Below, piece after piece: positions 36,173 through 49,100 of a stretch of DNA of 64,000 nt; within the stretch, counting starts at the first letter, position 1, and every line of letters begins with the position of its first letter. Source of the DNA: Papaver somniferum (taxonomy: Eukaryota > Streptophyta > Magnoliopsida > Ranunculales > Papaveraceae); contig NC_039363.1 in NCBI RefSeq assembly GCF_003573695.1, forward strand, positions 155,522,406 through 155,586,405, written 5' to 3'. A program made the position numbers and the translations under genes. The notes under the pieces are model-generated. The model was not told the origin of the DNA and did no database searches. It saw nothing but the letters and a program-made list of their open reading frames with translations.

Positions 36173-37608
36173 TTGATTAGTGAAAAACCTAGTAGTTCTT
36201 CTTGTGGAAGCAGGGAGCTCGAAGACTCTTCTTTTGAGATCCTTGTTTTTGGAAACTTCAGTTTTGAGAATTTGTCTCTTCGTGAGGAAAATACCCCTAG
36301 TACTTCAGCCGTGCCAGCAATGGCAACTTTGAAAGATTACATGTTCCCAACTAGGTCCACCAGATCTTCGTGCATTAAATTGCCAGCCACTACGGCTAAT
36401 TTCGAGATAAAACCTAGTATTCTTCAGATGATCCCTATATTCTTAGGGAAAGATGATGAGAACCCTTATTTTCATATTAGGGACTTTGAAGAAATTTGTG
36501 GGACAATTAGAATAAAAGACCTTACTGATGAAGTCTTGAAACTTAAGATGTTTCCCTTTTCCTTGAGAGATAAATCCAAGACCTGGCTGAACAACCTACC
36601 ATCTGAATCCATTGAAACATGGCATGAACTTATTGCTGCTTTCTATATGAAATTTTACCCTAAGCATAAAACTGCGTCTGTTAGGCAGAAAATTAGTGCT
36701 AGTGTGCAACAAGAGGGAGAGTCTCTTTATAGGTTTTTAGAGAGATTCAATGATCTCCTATCCCAGTGTCCTCACCATGGATTTGATAAGATGAAACTCG
36801 TAGAGATTATTTATGATGGTTTAGACTATTCAACCAAAGCCATGGTTGAGTCTATGTGCGCTGGTGAGTTCACTAGTAAAAGTGCTGATGATGCTTTTAC
36901 CTTCTTAGGAGATGTCGCTGAAAAATCCCAACAGTGGGAGTCTTGTGTTGAACCCCCCAAAAGATTCTTGGTCAATAGAAGTAGCACCAATGTGGTAGAT
37001 ACAAGCTTCGGGTATGATGCTAAGTTTGCTGCTTTGTCTAGAAGGTTAGAAGCTTTGGAATTGAATCATCCTAAGCATTGGTCTCTTGTTGAACCCGATG
37101 ATAGGTTTAGAGCCTCTCAAGTGTCTAGTTGTGGAGTAGAACCCAATAACTCATTTTGGGAAGGTCAGGTTAGTGAAGAGCAAGCCCATGCTGTCTATTA
37201 CAATGCTAGATTTGAGAACCGTTAAAAGTTTGACCCATACTCAGAGACTTACAACCTGGTTGGAGAAACCATCCTAATTTTTCTTGGTCTAAGGGTCAGA
37301 ATCAAGGACAGTCTAGTAATTCTCAGCCTCCCCCAGGTTTTGGTTATGCTAAGAGCTCTTCAGATCAACCCCAGTTTCAGAATGAGAAAAAGATCTCCAC
37401 CTTAGAAGAAACCCTTACTATGTTAGCAGAGAACCATGAGATGTTATCAAAGAACCACTATGGTTTTCAAGAAGAAACCAGGCAGAATTTTAAGAATAAT
37501 TCCCAGTCTCTTGCTAACTTAGAACTTCAAGTCGGCCAAATAGCTAAGTTTCTTAGTAAAAGAGAAGATGGAAGGTTCCCTAGTCAAACTGATCCTAACC
37601 CTAAATGA
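36173..37608 (+). pseudogene. Athila gag, with stop and frameshift
   Basis: The open part (36173-37225) contains the retrotransposon gag domain: IPIFLGKDDENPYFHIRDFE, FPFSLRDKSKTWLNNLP, FYMKFYPKHKTASVRQKI, then LYRFLERFNDLLSQCPHHGF. A TAA at 37223 interrupts it, and a 1-base loss near 37247 shifts the frame. A coiled Gln/Asn-rich tail continues at 37420 (AENHEMLSKNHYGFQEETRQ) to a TGA at 37606. The first in-frame ATG is at 36320 (MATLKDYMFPTRS), about 50 residues into the open frame, so the true start is uncertain. Particle shell protein. Confidence 0.88.
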
Positions 37609-40600
37609 GAGAAATCGTACAATCATGTGAGTTCTATAACAACCCTTAGGAGTGGAAAGAAAGTTGACAATAAGGTTTCCATGCCTGATAGTGAACATGA
37701 TGTAGTTCACCCTTCTGAGCCAGAAAATGAGGAGACTGATAGAGTCTCCAAAGAGACCAATGAAGGTCCTGCTGAGCCCGGCTTTGTTCCCAGAGCCCCG
37801 TTCCCCCAGCTGCTAGTTCCAACTAAGAGGGAGTCCAAATTTAATGATATATTTGAGGTTTTTAAGCAGGTTACTATCAACCTCCCATTGTTAGATGTGA
37901 TTAAGCAGATTCCCGCTTATGCCAAGTTTCTTAAGGATATGTGTACACGAAAGAGAAAACTTAGTGTCCAGAAGAAAGCCTTCCTAGCTAGTCATGTGAG
38001 TTCTATTATTCAGAATACCACTACTCGTAAGTATAAAGACCCAGGGTCCCCTACTATTTCTTGCACAATAGGTAAATACCGTGTCGAGAAAGCTTTGCTT
38101 GAGTTAGGAGCCAGTGTGAACTTACTGCCATACCATGTGTACCTTAAGCTAGGACTTGGTGAGATGAAACCTACCCAGATGACACTTCAGTTAGCTGATA
38201 GGTCCGTTAAAATTCCTCGTGGTGTGATCGAGGACGTTCTTATTGAGGTCGACAAGTTTATTTATCCACTGGATTTTGTTATCCTAGATACCCAACTTGT
38301 CCCTGACCCAGAGAACCAAATACCAGTGATTTTAGGTCGCCCGTTTTTAGCTACATCCAATGCGATCATTAACTGTAGAAATGGTATTATGAATTTGTCT
38401 TTTGGTAATATGACTATTGAGCTAAACATTTTTAATATTAGTAAGCTACCCTCTGAACTAGATAACTCGAGCATAGAAGAGGTGAACATGATAGGAACAT
38501 TAGTCGAGGAGTCATTACCAAACACTTTTTTAGAAGATCCATTAGAGAAATGCCTAGCCCACTTTGTGATTGATTTTGATGATGACGATGTGATTAATGA
38601 GGTGAATGCTTTGTTAGATTCAACCCCTTTGATAGACACTAGTAATGGATGGAAACCTAAGTTCGAACCTCTACCCGTTTTTGAGTCTACCCTAGTTCCT
38701 TCGTTAGAAAAGCCTCCTAAGTTGGACCTTAAACCATTACCAGATTCCCTGAAGTATGTGTTTTTAGGCCCATCTGAAACTTTACCTGTGATTATAGCAT
38801 CTGACTTGGATAGTGATCAGGAAAGTAGGCTAGTGACCGTCCTTCAGAATAACAAGGAAGCTTTAGGGTGGACCATAACATACATTAAGGATATAAGTCC
38901 TACTGACTGTATGCATCATATTTATTTAGAGAGTGACACCAAACCTTCTAGGGAGATGTAACGTCGACTGAACCCTAATATGAAAGAAGTAGTTCGAACC
39001 GAGGTTCTTAAGATGTTAGATGCAGGCATTATCTACCCCATTTCAGATAGTAAGTGGGTCATCCCCGTTCAGGTTTTTCCCAAGAAATCCGGTATTACTG
39101 TAGTCCAGAATGATAACAATGAGTTAATTCCAACCCGGGTTACCACGGTTGGCGTGTCTGTATTGACTATAGGAAATTGAACAAGGTCACTAGGAAGGAC
39201 CACTTTCCCATTTCCTTCATCGACCAAATGCTAGAGAGATTAGCTGGACGTAGGAATTATTGCTTTTTAGATGGATACTGCAGTTATAATCAGATTGTCA
39301 TAGCCCCAGAAGACCAAGAGAAAACCACTTTTACCTGTCCCTTTGGTACCTTTGCGTATAGACGCATGCCTTTCGGGCTATGTAATGCCCCTGCGACCTT
39401 TCAGCGTTGTATGTTGAGCATATTTTCTGACATGGTAGAACGGTTCTTAGAGGTCTTTATGGATGATTTTTCAGTGTTTGGTTCGTATTTAGATGAGTAC
39501 TTGCATCATTTGTCATTAGTTTTGACTAGGTGTAAGGAAAAGAATTTAGTGCTTAATTGGGAGAAATGTCACTTCATGGTTCGTTCAAGAATTGTTCTAG
39601 GGCATATCGTATCTTCGAAGGGTATCGAGGTAGATAGAGCCAAAGTTGACCTTATTAAAACTTTACAGGTCCCAAAAACCGTAAGAGATATTAGGTCATT
39701 CTTAAGGCATGCAGGTTTTTATCATCGATTCATTAAGGATTTTATCTTGATTTCTAGACCTCTTTGCAATTTGCTTGCAAAAGACGTTAAGTTTGTCTTT
39801 GATGATGCTTGTTTAGAGGCTTTTGAGAAGCTTAAGAATTTACTCACTACCGCCCCCATAGTCCAGGCAACCAACTGGAACCTACCCTTTGAGATCATGT
39901 GTGATGCTTCAGATTATGCTATTGGTGTTGTGCTAGGTCAGCGAGAAAATAAGTTACTTCATGTGATTTACTATGCTAGCAAAACTATGAATGATACCCA
40001 GTTGAACTATACCACTACGGAGAAGGAACTATTAGCTATTGTGTTTGCCATAGAAAAGTTTAGATCCTACCTCTTAGGTTCTAAGGTCATAATCTTTAAT
40101 GATCACGCTGCTTTGAAGTATCTTCTTTCCAAGAAGGATACTAAACCTAGATTGATTAGATGGATCCCATTGTTGCAGAAATTTTTCTTAGACATTAAAG
40201 ATAAAAAAGGTGCAGAAAATGTAGTAGCAGACCACTTGTCTAGGCTTGTTGTGGATACCCTTAATGATTCTCCTCCTGCTAGGGATAGTTTTCCTGATGA
40301 ACAACTGTTCTTTGTTATCCAAGAACCTTGGTATGCGAATATAGTGAATTATCTTGTTACTGGTCGAATGCCCCAACATTGGGGTAAACAAGATCGTTCT
40401 AGGTTTTTAGCCGAGGTGAAGAAATTCTTTTGGGATGATCCTTATTTGTTTGGGTATTGTCCAGACCAGATTATTAGGAGATGTATACCTGAGAGTGACC
40501 AGTCCAGTATTATTTCCTTTTGTCATGATCATGCTTGTGGGGGTCACTTTAGTGCTAAGAAGACTGCTGCTAAGATATTGCAGTGTGGATTCTATTGGCC

Positions 40601-41591
40601 TTCATTGTTTAAAGACTCCCATAGTCACTGTGTTACTTGTGAGCGTTGCCAGAAGTTAGGAACCATTTCCCGTAGGAACATGATGCCCTTGAACCCTATT
40701 TTAGTTGTTGAGGTCTTTGATGTGTGGGGTATTGACTTTATGGGTTCGTTTCCTAATTCTTTTGGTAACCTTTACATCCTTGTCGCTGTAGAATATGTCT
40801 CTAAGTAGATTGAGGCGGTTGCATGTAAAACCAATGACCATAGGGTTGTGATTGAGTTCTTGAAAAATAATATACTTACACGTTTTGGTACACCGCGATC
40901 TATAATTAGTGATGGAGGGTCGCACTTTTGTAATGGACCTTTTAGGCTTTTGATGAAAAAATATGGTATTACACATAAGGTAGCTACCCCATATCATCCA
41001 TAGACTAGTGGTCAAGTAGAGGTTTCCAATATGGAGATAAAGCGTATATTTGAGAAAACAGTTAATCCTAATCGGAAAGACTGGTCGTCTAGGCTTACTG
41101 ATGCCTTATGGGCTTACCGTACTGCGTTTAAGACCCTCATTGGAATGTCGCCTTATCGGCTTGTGTATGGAAAGGCATGTCATTTACCTGTTGAGTTAGA
41201 ACATAGAGCTTATTGGGCTGTTAAGCAGCTAAATTTTTCACTTGACAAGGCAGGAGCCCATAGGAAACTCCAACTCAATGAGTTGGAAGATATTCGTATA
41301 GATGCTTACGATAGTGCGAAAGAGTATAAGAACAAAATGAAACTCGTGCATGATAAGAATATTTTAAGAAAGTCATTTTCTCCAGGTCAAAAAGTTCTTC
41401 TGTATGATACCCGTTTGCATTTTTTCCCTGGGAAGTTACGTTCTCGGTGGACGGGTCATTTTATTGTTCGCATTGTCTTTCCTCATGAAGCTGTTGAGAT
41501 TGAGACACCGGATGGTAGTAGTTCTTCAAAGGTTAACGGTCAGAGATTGAAACCCTTTTTAGAGCCCTTTCCTACAGGTGATGTTGAGTAG
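37609..41591 (+). pseudogene. Athila pol: protease, RT, RNase H and integrase
   Basis: Protease: the active-site block reads LLELGASVNLLP, with Glu (38101-38103) where Asp is required, then VILGRPFLATSNAI. RT: starts after a TAA at 38959, frame shifts near 39147, then [19 protein letters not shown] [18 protein letters not shown], and catalytic FMDDFSVFG. RNase [42 protein letters not shown]. Integrase: HHCC finger ([15 protein letters not shown]), GIDFMG, ISDGGSHF and VEVSNMEIK, plus a C-terminal SRWTGHF segment. Stops at 40806 and 41001 cut the integrase. No active polyprotein can be made. Confidence 0.93.
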
Positions 41592-42768
41592 GTCCCTCTG
41601 GAGGACCCTGTTTACCCTTGATTGACCATCGAGGCGATTGTATGTTGTATATTAGTTTTTTATTTCTCTCTTCACCCAGGTACTATCTTTCCGACTTCTC
41701 TCTTTACTGATTCCTCAGGTTACTTTGCTTTTTGGTATTGCTCTTTCATTAGAAACATTGAGGACAATGTTAGATTTAAGTTTGGGGGTGGGAAAGAAAC
41801 TTTTTGTTAGCTTTTAGTTGCAATAAATAAAATCCAGAGCCTAGAAATTTATGCTTATTAAGGTTGGCACTAACCAATCTAAATGGATGGGAATATCTTG
41901 GTTGTAGGAACAGAGGAACCAATCTGATTAGATGGAAACATCTAAAGAGTCTATCCATAAAAGCACAGAGCTCAAGTGTTAGAATTAAAAAAAAACATGG
42001 CAGTTTCGCCATAACTCGTTGAATCCTAATCCCTTCTGTTTTTATTTCTTACGTGATTTGGTGGGGCACACGACTCAATTTTTTACCATTGCTAGGTGAA
42101 ATAGAGTGATTGAGATACAAAAAAAAAAAAAAAAGTTTGAGACCAGACCATCAGACCAATCAGAATAAATTCAATAAAGTCGACCATTGGTGCCCTTGTA
42201 TATGCCAGTTGTGTTGACCTAGAGTTAGGTTTATCGACCACTGGTTCCCTTGTATATGCCAGTTGTGTTGATATTAGTCAGACCGATATCTCAGTCCACT
42301 AGGATAGGATCATCTTGGCAGAGGCCTTCAGACAGATATGGGAAACACCGTTCACTTTAACCATCTATTTTTCTCTTTATCCATCTTCTTAATCTTTCCA
42401 TATGATTGGTTGAATCCGGTTATGATGTCTAGAAACTATCAGAGTAGAGCTCTGTCACTTATATATGAATTATAGTATGCTGAGTGCAAACTCGTGTACA
42501 ACAATTGGAAATTCGCATCAGGGTACTTCCTCCTATAATCAATGTTTGTATGCCAACCAAGGAGATTCTTTAGTGCCTTCCAAGGTTCTGCGTAGATAGC
42601 TAGGGTCTGGAGTAAAGGTTTTGTGGGTACACATCTGGTAAACCCTTCGGAGACAACACTCCGCCGCTAGGGCCACCTAGCGGTTTAACGGCTTGCTGCA
42701 CGTGCTAAGTATAGTCATTTTATATTAGATTTGCTCGAGGACTAGCAAATAATAAGTTTGGAGGTATT
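41592..42768 (+). other. 3' non-coding region and polypurine tract of the Athila element
   Basis: No env-like frame. Features are a first polypurine-like tract (AAGTTTGGGGGTGGG near 41778), a poly-A run near 42120, two copies of CCCTTGTATATGCCAGTTGT (near 42193 and 42248), and the final tract AATAAGTTTGGAGGTAT just before the 3' LTR. The same layout appears inverted at 5997-6560. Confidence 0.7.
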
Positions 42769-44401
42769 TGATAGACACATTTTTGTGTCTAAGTTGTCCT
42801 CAATTTTCTGTATTGTTGGTGCTCGATTTCGTACTTATTTTGGTGTTTTATGTGTTTGTAGGTATTTTTGGGAAATAAACATTTTTGGAAATTTTGGCTC
42901 GAAAAGTTGTTAAAGGCACCCTGGAAAATTACTAAGGCACCCTCATTTTGGATAAGGGCACCCCAGAGCACCCTTTGTTAAAGGCACCCGCAGAACGGAT
43001 TCATGGCACTTCATCTTCAACATTCAAATTATGTTTTTGGCGGGAAATTTGGTTCTTCTTCAACAGTTCGATTTTGGAGAAGATTCAAGGAGACTCAATG
43101 GTTGAAAATTTCATGGGAAGGCATGTTTAAGCTTAACAGGCATGGTATGATCAATGGTTTCGACCAGAATTGGCTATAATGGTGGAGTTGAGGAAAAACA
43201 GAATCTCGGATTTATCTTCAAACGGAAAGCTTTGTTTCGAATTCCGAGGAGTTTGAGCGAGAATAATCACTGGGTTTGGTTGCTTTGGGCCTGTTTGGAC
43301 CAAACAGGAATGGTATGGTCGATGGTTTCGGTTAGAGTTGGTTGCATCGTGGGTTTGAAGCAAACAGAGCAATACGTTCGTGGGAGAGTTTTCACGGGAC
43401 TTTCTATGAATTTCATGTGCTGCTGGGACTCTAATTCGTGTACTACACATGTATGGAGAACTCTGAGTTGCAATAGACACGTGAAGGATGTAAAGAAGGA
43501 TTTAAAACCATAACTTTGGAAATAATATATTCCCGAGTAATGGCTTTACTGTGAGAGAATTTGGAGATATTATTACGAGATATTTTGAAGTTGTTGTGTA
43601 TATAAAGCGTGTTCTGGCATCTTAGAAGGGTTACAGAGAGTTTGGGGAGATTATAGAGCATCACAGAGTCGAGAAAATCAAGTTCCAGAAATATTTTTCT
43701 GCTGCTGCTCATCTGAAGAATGCGAAGAACAGACCATCCAAGACAGTCGCTTTTCAACAGTGGAAACGACACATAGGCGAGGGTCGAGAATCAGCGACAT
43801 TACTGTTATATCGTTCTTTTCAGTTTTTAACACTTATAACTGTTGCAAACCCCGTTATCATTGTTTCTCCCATTTCATCATCTGTACACCACCTTTGAGC
43901 AATAAAAAAATGAATTTTGAGCGTGTTTTCCTAATGATGAGCTAAACCCAATCCTTGGGGCGATGGAGGAAGCCATTCTCTCAAGAATTATGTGGTAATA
44001 TTTATTTTATAAATTTATGCAATATTTTTATATGATTAGTTGCATTGATAAAAAATAAATTAAATGATTCTTATTAATCAAATGTGTTTTCTCTTGATGA
44101 TGCATGCTTAGTTTTAGACTCTTGATGCGTTATACTTGCGACTAACATTTGATATTTTGGGAATCTGATTTTGGCAATATTTTAGAATCGAATCAATTAT
44201 TTAAATTGCATGATATAAATTAATTTAGAACCACTTAAGTATTGATGAATGGTGAAATCCTAGCTCCAGCCTCTCCAGAATTTTCACAACATATCAACAT
44301 TTATTTGCTTTATTTTCTTTGCTTTAAAATTAAGTCTAAAATCTATTGCTTTCACAAGTCTCAACGAACTTTTTACTACAACTCAATTTGAAATCACATC
44401 A
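42769..44401 (+). repeat. 3' LTR of the Athila element
   Basis: A 1633-bp near-identical copy of 33385-34991, ending CACATCA at 44401. It retains the 32-base segment ATAAATTAATTTAGAACCAC and following bases (about 44216-44247) missing from the 5' LTR. Followed by the duplication CTTAT and the resumed LINE. Confidence 0.92.
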
Positions 44402-45910
44402 CTTATCTTATTCAAAATTTTTAGTTCTTGTGAATGGCTCGGATCACGGGTTTTTTAGTAGTAGTAAGGGATTTCGTCAAGGTGATCCTCTTTCACCATT
44501 TCTTTTTACCATCGTCAGAGAAGTGTTGAGCCATATGTTGAATAAGGCACAAGAAGTTGGTAAAATTTCTGGTTTTTCGGTAAAAAACGGGGGAATCAAA
44601 ATTAATCACCTTCAACTTACCGATGATACCATTGTTTTTCTTGACCCGAAGCATGAGCAAGTGGATGCTCTCCGATATTTGCTATTATGTTTTGAGCTTT
44701 CGTCGGGTTTGAAGATTAATTTCTCGAAAATTTGTTTGTTCGGTGTCGCTCTTAATGAAGATATTGATGGCTTTGCGAGTATGTTAGGGTTTAAAAGATC
44801 AAATTTCCCAAGTATTTACCTTCGTCTTCCTTTGGGTGATAAAGTTAATGGTTCTCATAAGTGGGAGAAGATAATGGAATCTTGTGCTTCTAGGCTTTCT
44901 TCTTGAAAAGGGCGGTTAACATCAACAGGAGGTAAGTTGTCTCTTATAAAAAGTTTTTTGGCTAGCTTCTCTTATAAAAAGTGTTTTGGCTAGCTTGCCA
45001 ATTTATTACCTTTCGATTTTTCTTGCTCCATGCTCCATAACAAATAAACTTGATTGAATACTAAGAAATTTCTTATGGGATGATGACTCAAATAAGAAAA
45101 GGATTCATAACATTCAATGGTCCATGGTATTGAAGTCTAAAAAGAGTGGGGGTCTTGGAATTCGAATGTCTAAACATATGAATTCGGCTCTTCTCAAAAA
45201 ATGGTGGTGGAGATTTGGAACGGAAAAGGATGCTTTTGGAGGAAAATAATTGCGGAAAAATTTGGCGAAATTCCAACGGGGTGAGACATTCTGCGCCCAA
45301 AAGGGCCAAAGGGTTGTAGTTTGTGGCACAATATTTACGATGATCTTAAAGACTTTAATAAACATGTAAGATTCAAGGTTGGTGCGGGGAAAGAAACCAG
45401 ATTTTGGGAAGACTTATGGATCGGTGATAGTGTGTTTGTAATAGATTTCCGTTATCTTATGAAGCTTCAAGAACCAAAGGGTGTGTAGTGGCTCGGTTGT
45501 ATGAAAGCATTAGTGACAGCATCAAATGGAAGTTTATGTCTCGTGAAAGATATTCTCAATCTATATCGAGGGAGGTTGCTTTTATAAAGTCATCACTTGA
45601 ATCGGTTAATATACAAGAAGGAGCTATAGACTCTAGATTGTGGATGGTTGGGGATAATAATAAGTTGGAGGCATACTCGGTAAAGAATGGAGTAATTTCT
45701 CATAGTGGAACGGAGGCGATGGATTTCCCAAGCGAGATTATTTGGAGTCCGTTATATTCTTATAAAGTTAATTTCTTTCTTTGGTTTTCCTCTCATGAAA
45801 AGTTGATGACGACCGATAAACTTGCTCGGAGAGGAATGGACGTGGATAGGACATGTAGTTTTTGTGAAGAAAAAGATGAAACAAGCTCTCACTTGTTTTA
45901 TGAGTGTTAA
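44402..45910 (+). pseudogene. LINE ORF2 C-terminal part: rest of RT and zf-RVT
   Basis: Continues the LINE after the Athila insertion. It has GFRQGDPLSPFLFTIV near 44470 and LTDDTIVFLDP near 44620, the catalytic block where plant LINEs usually read FADD. Then come FELSSGLKINFSKI and the thumb region to 44906. After several stops, a last open frame (45488-45910) holds the zf-RVT module: DSRLWMVGDNNKLEAYSVKNG, then CSFCEEKDETSSHLFYEC with a C-x2-C / H-x3-C pattern. It ends at TAA 45908. Confidence 0.82.
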
Positions 45911-46120
45911 AAATCTTTAACTAAAGTCATACACTGAAACTTGCATGTGACACATACCTAATTCATACACTGTACTAGGGAGAGAAAAAATCTTTAACTA
46001 AAATTTCCATATAGGTATACATCAATATATCATGATCAATAATATTACAATAGGAAAATGTCAATGCAAATTTATTTGGTAGAAACACGTGCGAACTACT
46101 ACTGAATGATATGGTATACA
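45911..46120. other. Spacer between LINE and BAM3-like gene, with a direct repeat
   Basis: About 210 bases. AAAAATCTTTAACTAAA occurs at about 45909-45925 and again at about 45986-46002. The right part is likely the 3' untranslated region of the minus-strand kinase gene. No poly-A signal could be assigned with certainty. Confidence 0.5.
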
Positions 46121-49100
46121 TCATGATGAGATTGGTAATGTAAATGTGCAGGTAGAACTGGTAGCTGGTAGCAGTGGTTGTAGTTCTTTGGCCTGAGAAA
46201 GCATCTGAACAACTTCTCTCATAGTTGGTCTCTCTAAACTATGTTCTTGAACACATAACATCCCTACAAAGAATACTTGCACGGCTTCATTTAGAAAAGG
46301 GATACTTGTATTTTTGCAATTGTTTACCGGTACTAGTAATCTTTCATCTAATATCTTCGTCACATTTTCTTTGTTCCAATCGGTAATCATCTTTGTCCAT
46401 TGAACAATATCTACTAATCCATTCTCTTCTTCCCCGTTACCAAAATCACCAACTGGTCTTCTTCCTGTTATGAGTTCTAGCAATACAACTCCAAAGCTGT
46501 ATACATCACTCTTTTCATCCACTTTCAATGTGTACGCGTACTCTGTATATATATATGGAGTCAAATATTATATTATTATTATAAATATACATAAAATAAT
46601 AATATCCAGAATTTGTATATATATACAGTATAATGTCTTGACCAAAACAACCCATCCAAGTACCCCCAACCCCAGTAACAGCAATTTCCCCGTGATTGAA
46701 CATTGCACGTCAAATTTCAAAAATCAGTCGAAGTGTCTATTTTATCCTTTCTGTAGACACCTCTTAATAATATTTAAGGGGTGTCTTTCGGTTACCCATT
46801 TACCTAAACTGAAACAAAATTAGCAATTAGCAGAGCTTTTGGCAAGATATAGGTTAACTGTGAATGTCGTTGCAAAGCCAATGTTGTCTAGTCATTGATA
46901 ATCATTGTACAGACGAACTTAAATTTCTCGCTGTAAATACCACCACATCACAAAATGGATACTACTCCTAAGTCCCAAGTTCAGATGGGAAGCTTCTTGC
47001 ATATTCCAACAGGCAACCACTCTGTATCTAGAATCTATATGCACTTGCCAGTGCTCTAGCTAGGCTCATGAGTATTGATTGCACTAATGCATGGAACAAC
47101 CTAGTCAGGATGAGTTGTGTCAGACGGGATATATTATTTTTGAGCTCTAAAATATATGGTTGAAATTTAAGATTCTATGTCATTGCGATCACTCACCCAC
47201 AACTGGACCCTTTCGCTTTACAGACCACGGAGAAGAAGCTGCTAAGTTATTCATCTTCCCCTAGGAAAGTTAAAAAAGATAACCCCATGCACTGTAAAAA
47301 TGAAAAGATGGTTTTGCTTTGCCTTTTGTTTTCTCCTTTTTAGTGTTTTTGATCCTTTAATCTCTGTCTTTATCTACTCTCTTTTCTTCTTGGTTTTGAT
47401 GAAAATACAAAGATTTGATCCTGGTTAATTCCCTTTTTAACGCATGAGCTTATTTTGGGTGTTGGGCTATTTATTTTCTTCTAGTCTTTCTTAAGTTGAA
47501 AGAAATGTATTATATTAGTTGCATGAATTTGTGTTGATCATTTGTAGTCAAGCAATAATTTCTAGACTAATGCATCTGCCGCGCGTATTTGGTCAAACAA
47601 GGTAAAGGAGTTATTTGTTGATTGAATTTGTTGCCCTTAAACTAGCTAGGGGTTCATATAGTAATAAAAGAATCACTTGCATATTTACAAGGTTGTTAAT
47701 GGGGGTGTCAGGTTTAGTGGGGGTTTTGGTATTCCTATTAAATTTTAGGTTTTTTGATCTCCCTAAACAGCGTAGTGCAGGTATCTATTGGGATGGGGAA
47801 GAAAAAGAAAAAAGAAGAATAAAGAGTAAAAAAAGCTAAAGTAGAGCATTTTTGTTTCTTTCTTTTATGCTTTTAATAGGGGTGGAGGTGGTCTTGTTGA
47901 ACCCCACATGCATGAATCACCACACCACCCACCATATAACTTGTTACTTTTGGTTGGACCAGCAAAATTGGGAATATAACTAGTTTGTACAGTATTAATT
48001 ATTACTACCAGGAGTAGTAGTATTTTTTATCTTCAAGGAAGTTAAAAAAAAGAGATGATCGCTGCTTATTACTAGAAAGGAATGATTACCGCCACTACTA
48101 CTACTTCTTTAACTCAGTTACGAGCTCAGTCTGTTGGTATTTTGGAGACAAGGAAGATCTATTATGTAATCTTGGACACGTTTATTGTGAAAGTTCCAAG
48201 ACAAAGAATGAATAGCAAGGTCAGTGTCTGAGTTTCTGACCTTTAGTTTTTCTAAGGACTGTGCGCCTGATTTAGATAAAACGTCTGGCTTGATCAGGAT
48301 TCAGGAGTTGCATATATTTAATATAAATGCAGCAAAAAATAAAAAAAATGGTAGTATAAGGGAAAACTATGTACCTGGAGCGATGTAACCGTAAGAACCA
48401 GCGATGGCAGACATGCATTCCGATGTTCCTGTATCTTGCAAGAATTTAGCGAGTCCGAAATCTGCAACATGAGCTTCAAAATCGGAGTCCAGCAAAATGT
48501 TATTTGATTTTACGTCGCGATGAAGTATCAAAGGAGAACAATCATGGTGCAAATAACAAAGACCCTTTGCAGCTTCCATTGCGATTTTAAGTCTGGTTTC
48601 CCAATTCAGATATCCTCCTCTCTTTCCGTGTAGAACTTCACCTAAGCTTCCGTTGGGCATGTACTCGTAAACAAGCAAATTTGTGTCTTTATTCGAACAA
48701 AACGCTATCAGTCTAACGATATTTCGATGTCTAATCCTACCCAATGTTTGTACTTCTGCTGAGAACCCATTATCATCATGAGAAGAGCCTTTGGTTATCC
48801 CCAGTAATCTCTTTACAGCGATGTTTTCTCCGTTTGGCATTGTTCCTTTATAAACTATACCAGCTCCGCCTCTCCCTATGATGTTATTCTCTTTTAGACA
48901 TTCTAAGATATCGTCCTGCCCAAAGTCTAGTTTCTGAAATGCTGTGAGTTTCCATGCCTCGGGATCCTTTCTTCGTATCGATTTAGTCTTCATAATCGCC
49001 ACAACTGCAAATGCTAAAGAACAAGCTAATAGACCTAATGCGAAAACCAGCTTATACCTGCCAAACATTGTAGACCGAGTACGTCGTTGAGCAAACCCTG

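Larger units (their letters stand above)
33385..44401 (+). mobile_element. Complete Athila-lineage Ty3/gypsy retrotransposon
   Basis: Runs from TGATAGGCAC to CACATCA and is flanked by the exact duplication CTTAT (33380-33384 and 44402-44406). LTRs are 1607 and 1633 bp and nearly identical. Internal order: PBS, leader of about 1.2 kb, gag, protease, RT, RNase H, integrase, then a 1.2 kb 3' non-coding region and polypurine tract. The pol order (integrase last) and motifs define Ty3/gypsy, and details such as FMDDFSVFG and the 3' untranslated tract define Athila. No env-like frame is present. Five premature stops and two frameshifts disable it. Confidence 0.93.
29400..45910 (+). mobile_element. 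L1-type LINE, interrupted by an Athila element
   Basis: Two-ORF non-LTR retrotransposon: ORF1 at 29438-31491, then ORF2 at 31547-33384 continuing at 44402-45910. The Athila element at 33385-44401 splits the reverse transcriptase. Multiple stops and frameshifts show it was already dead or has decayed since. The 5' edge is estimated from the purine-rich leader before ORF1. The 3' end stops at 45910 just inside the zf-RVT module. No poly-A tail follows, so its tail has been lost. Confidence 0.85.

Noticed and set aside
46543..48374. A separate gene inside the kinase intron (47615-47839)
   Set aside because: Short Leu/Val-rich frame with a poly-Lys/Glu tail from AT-rich intron sequence; no domain and no splice or promoter context.
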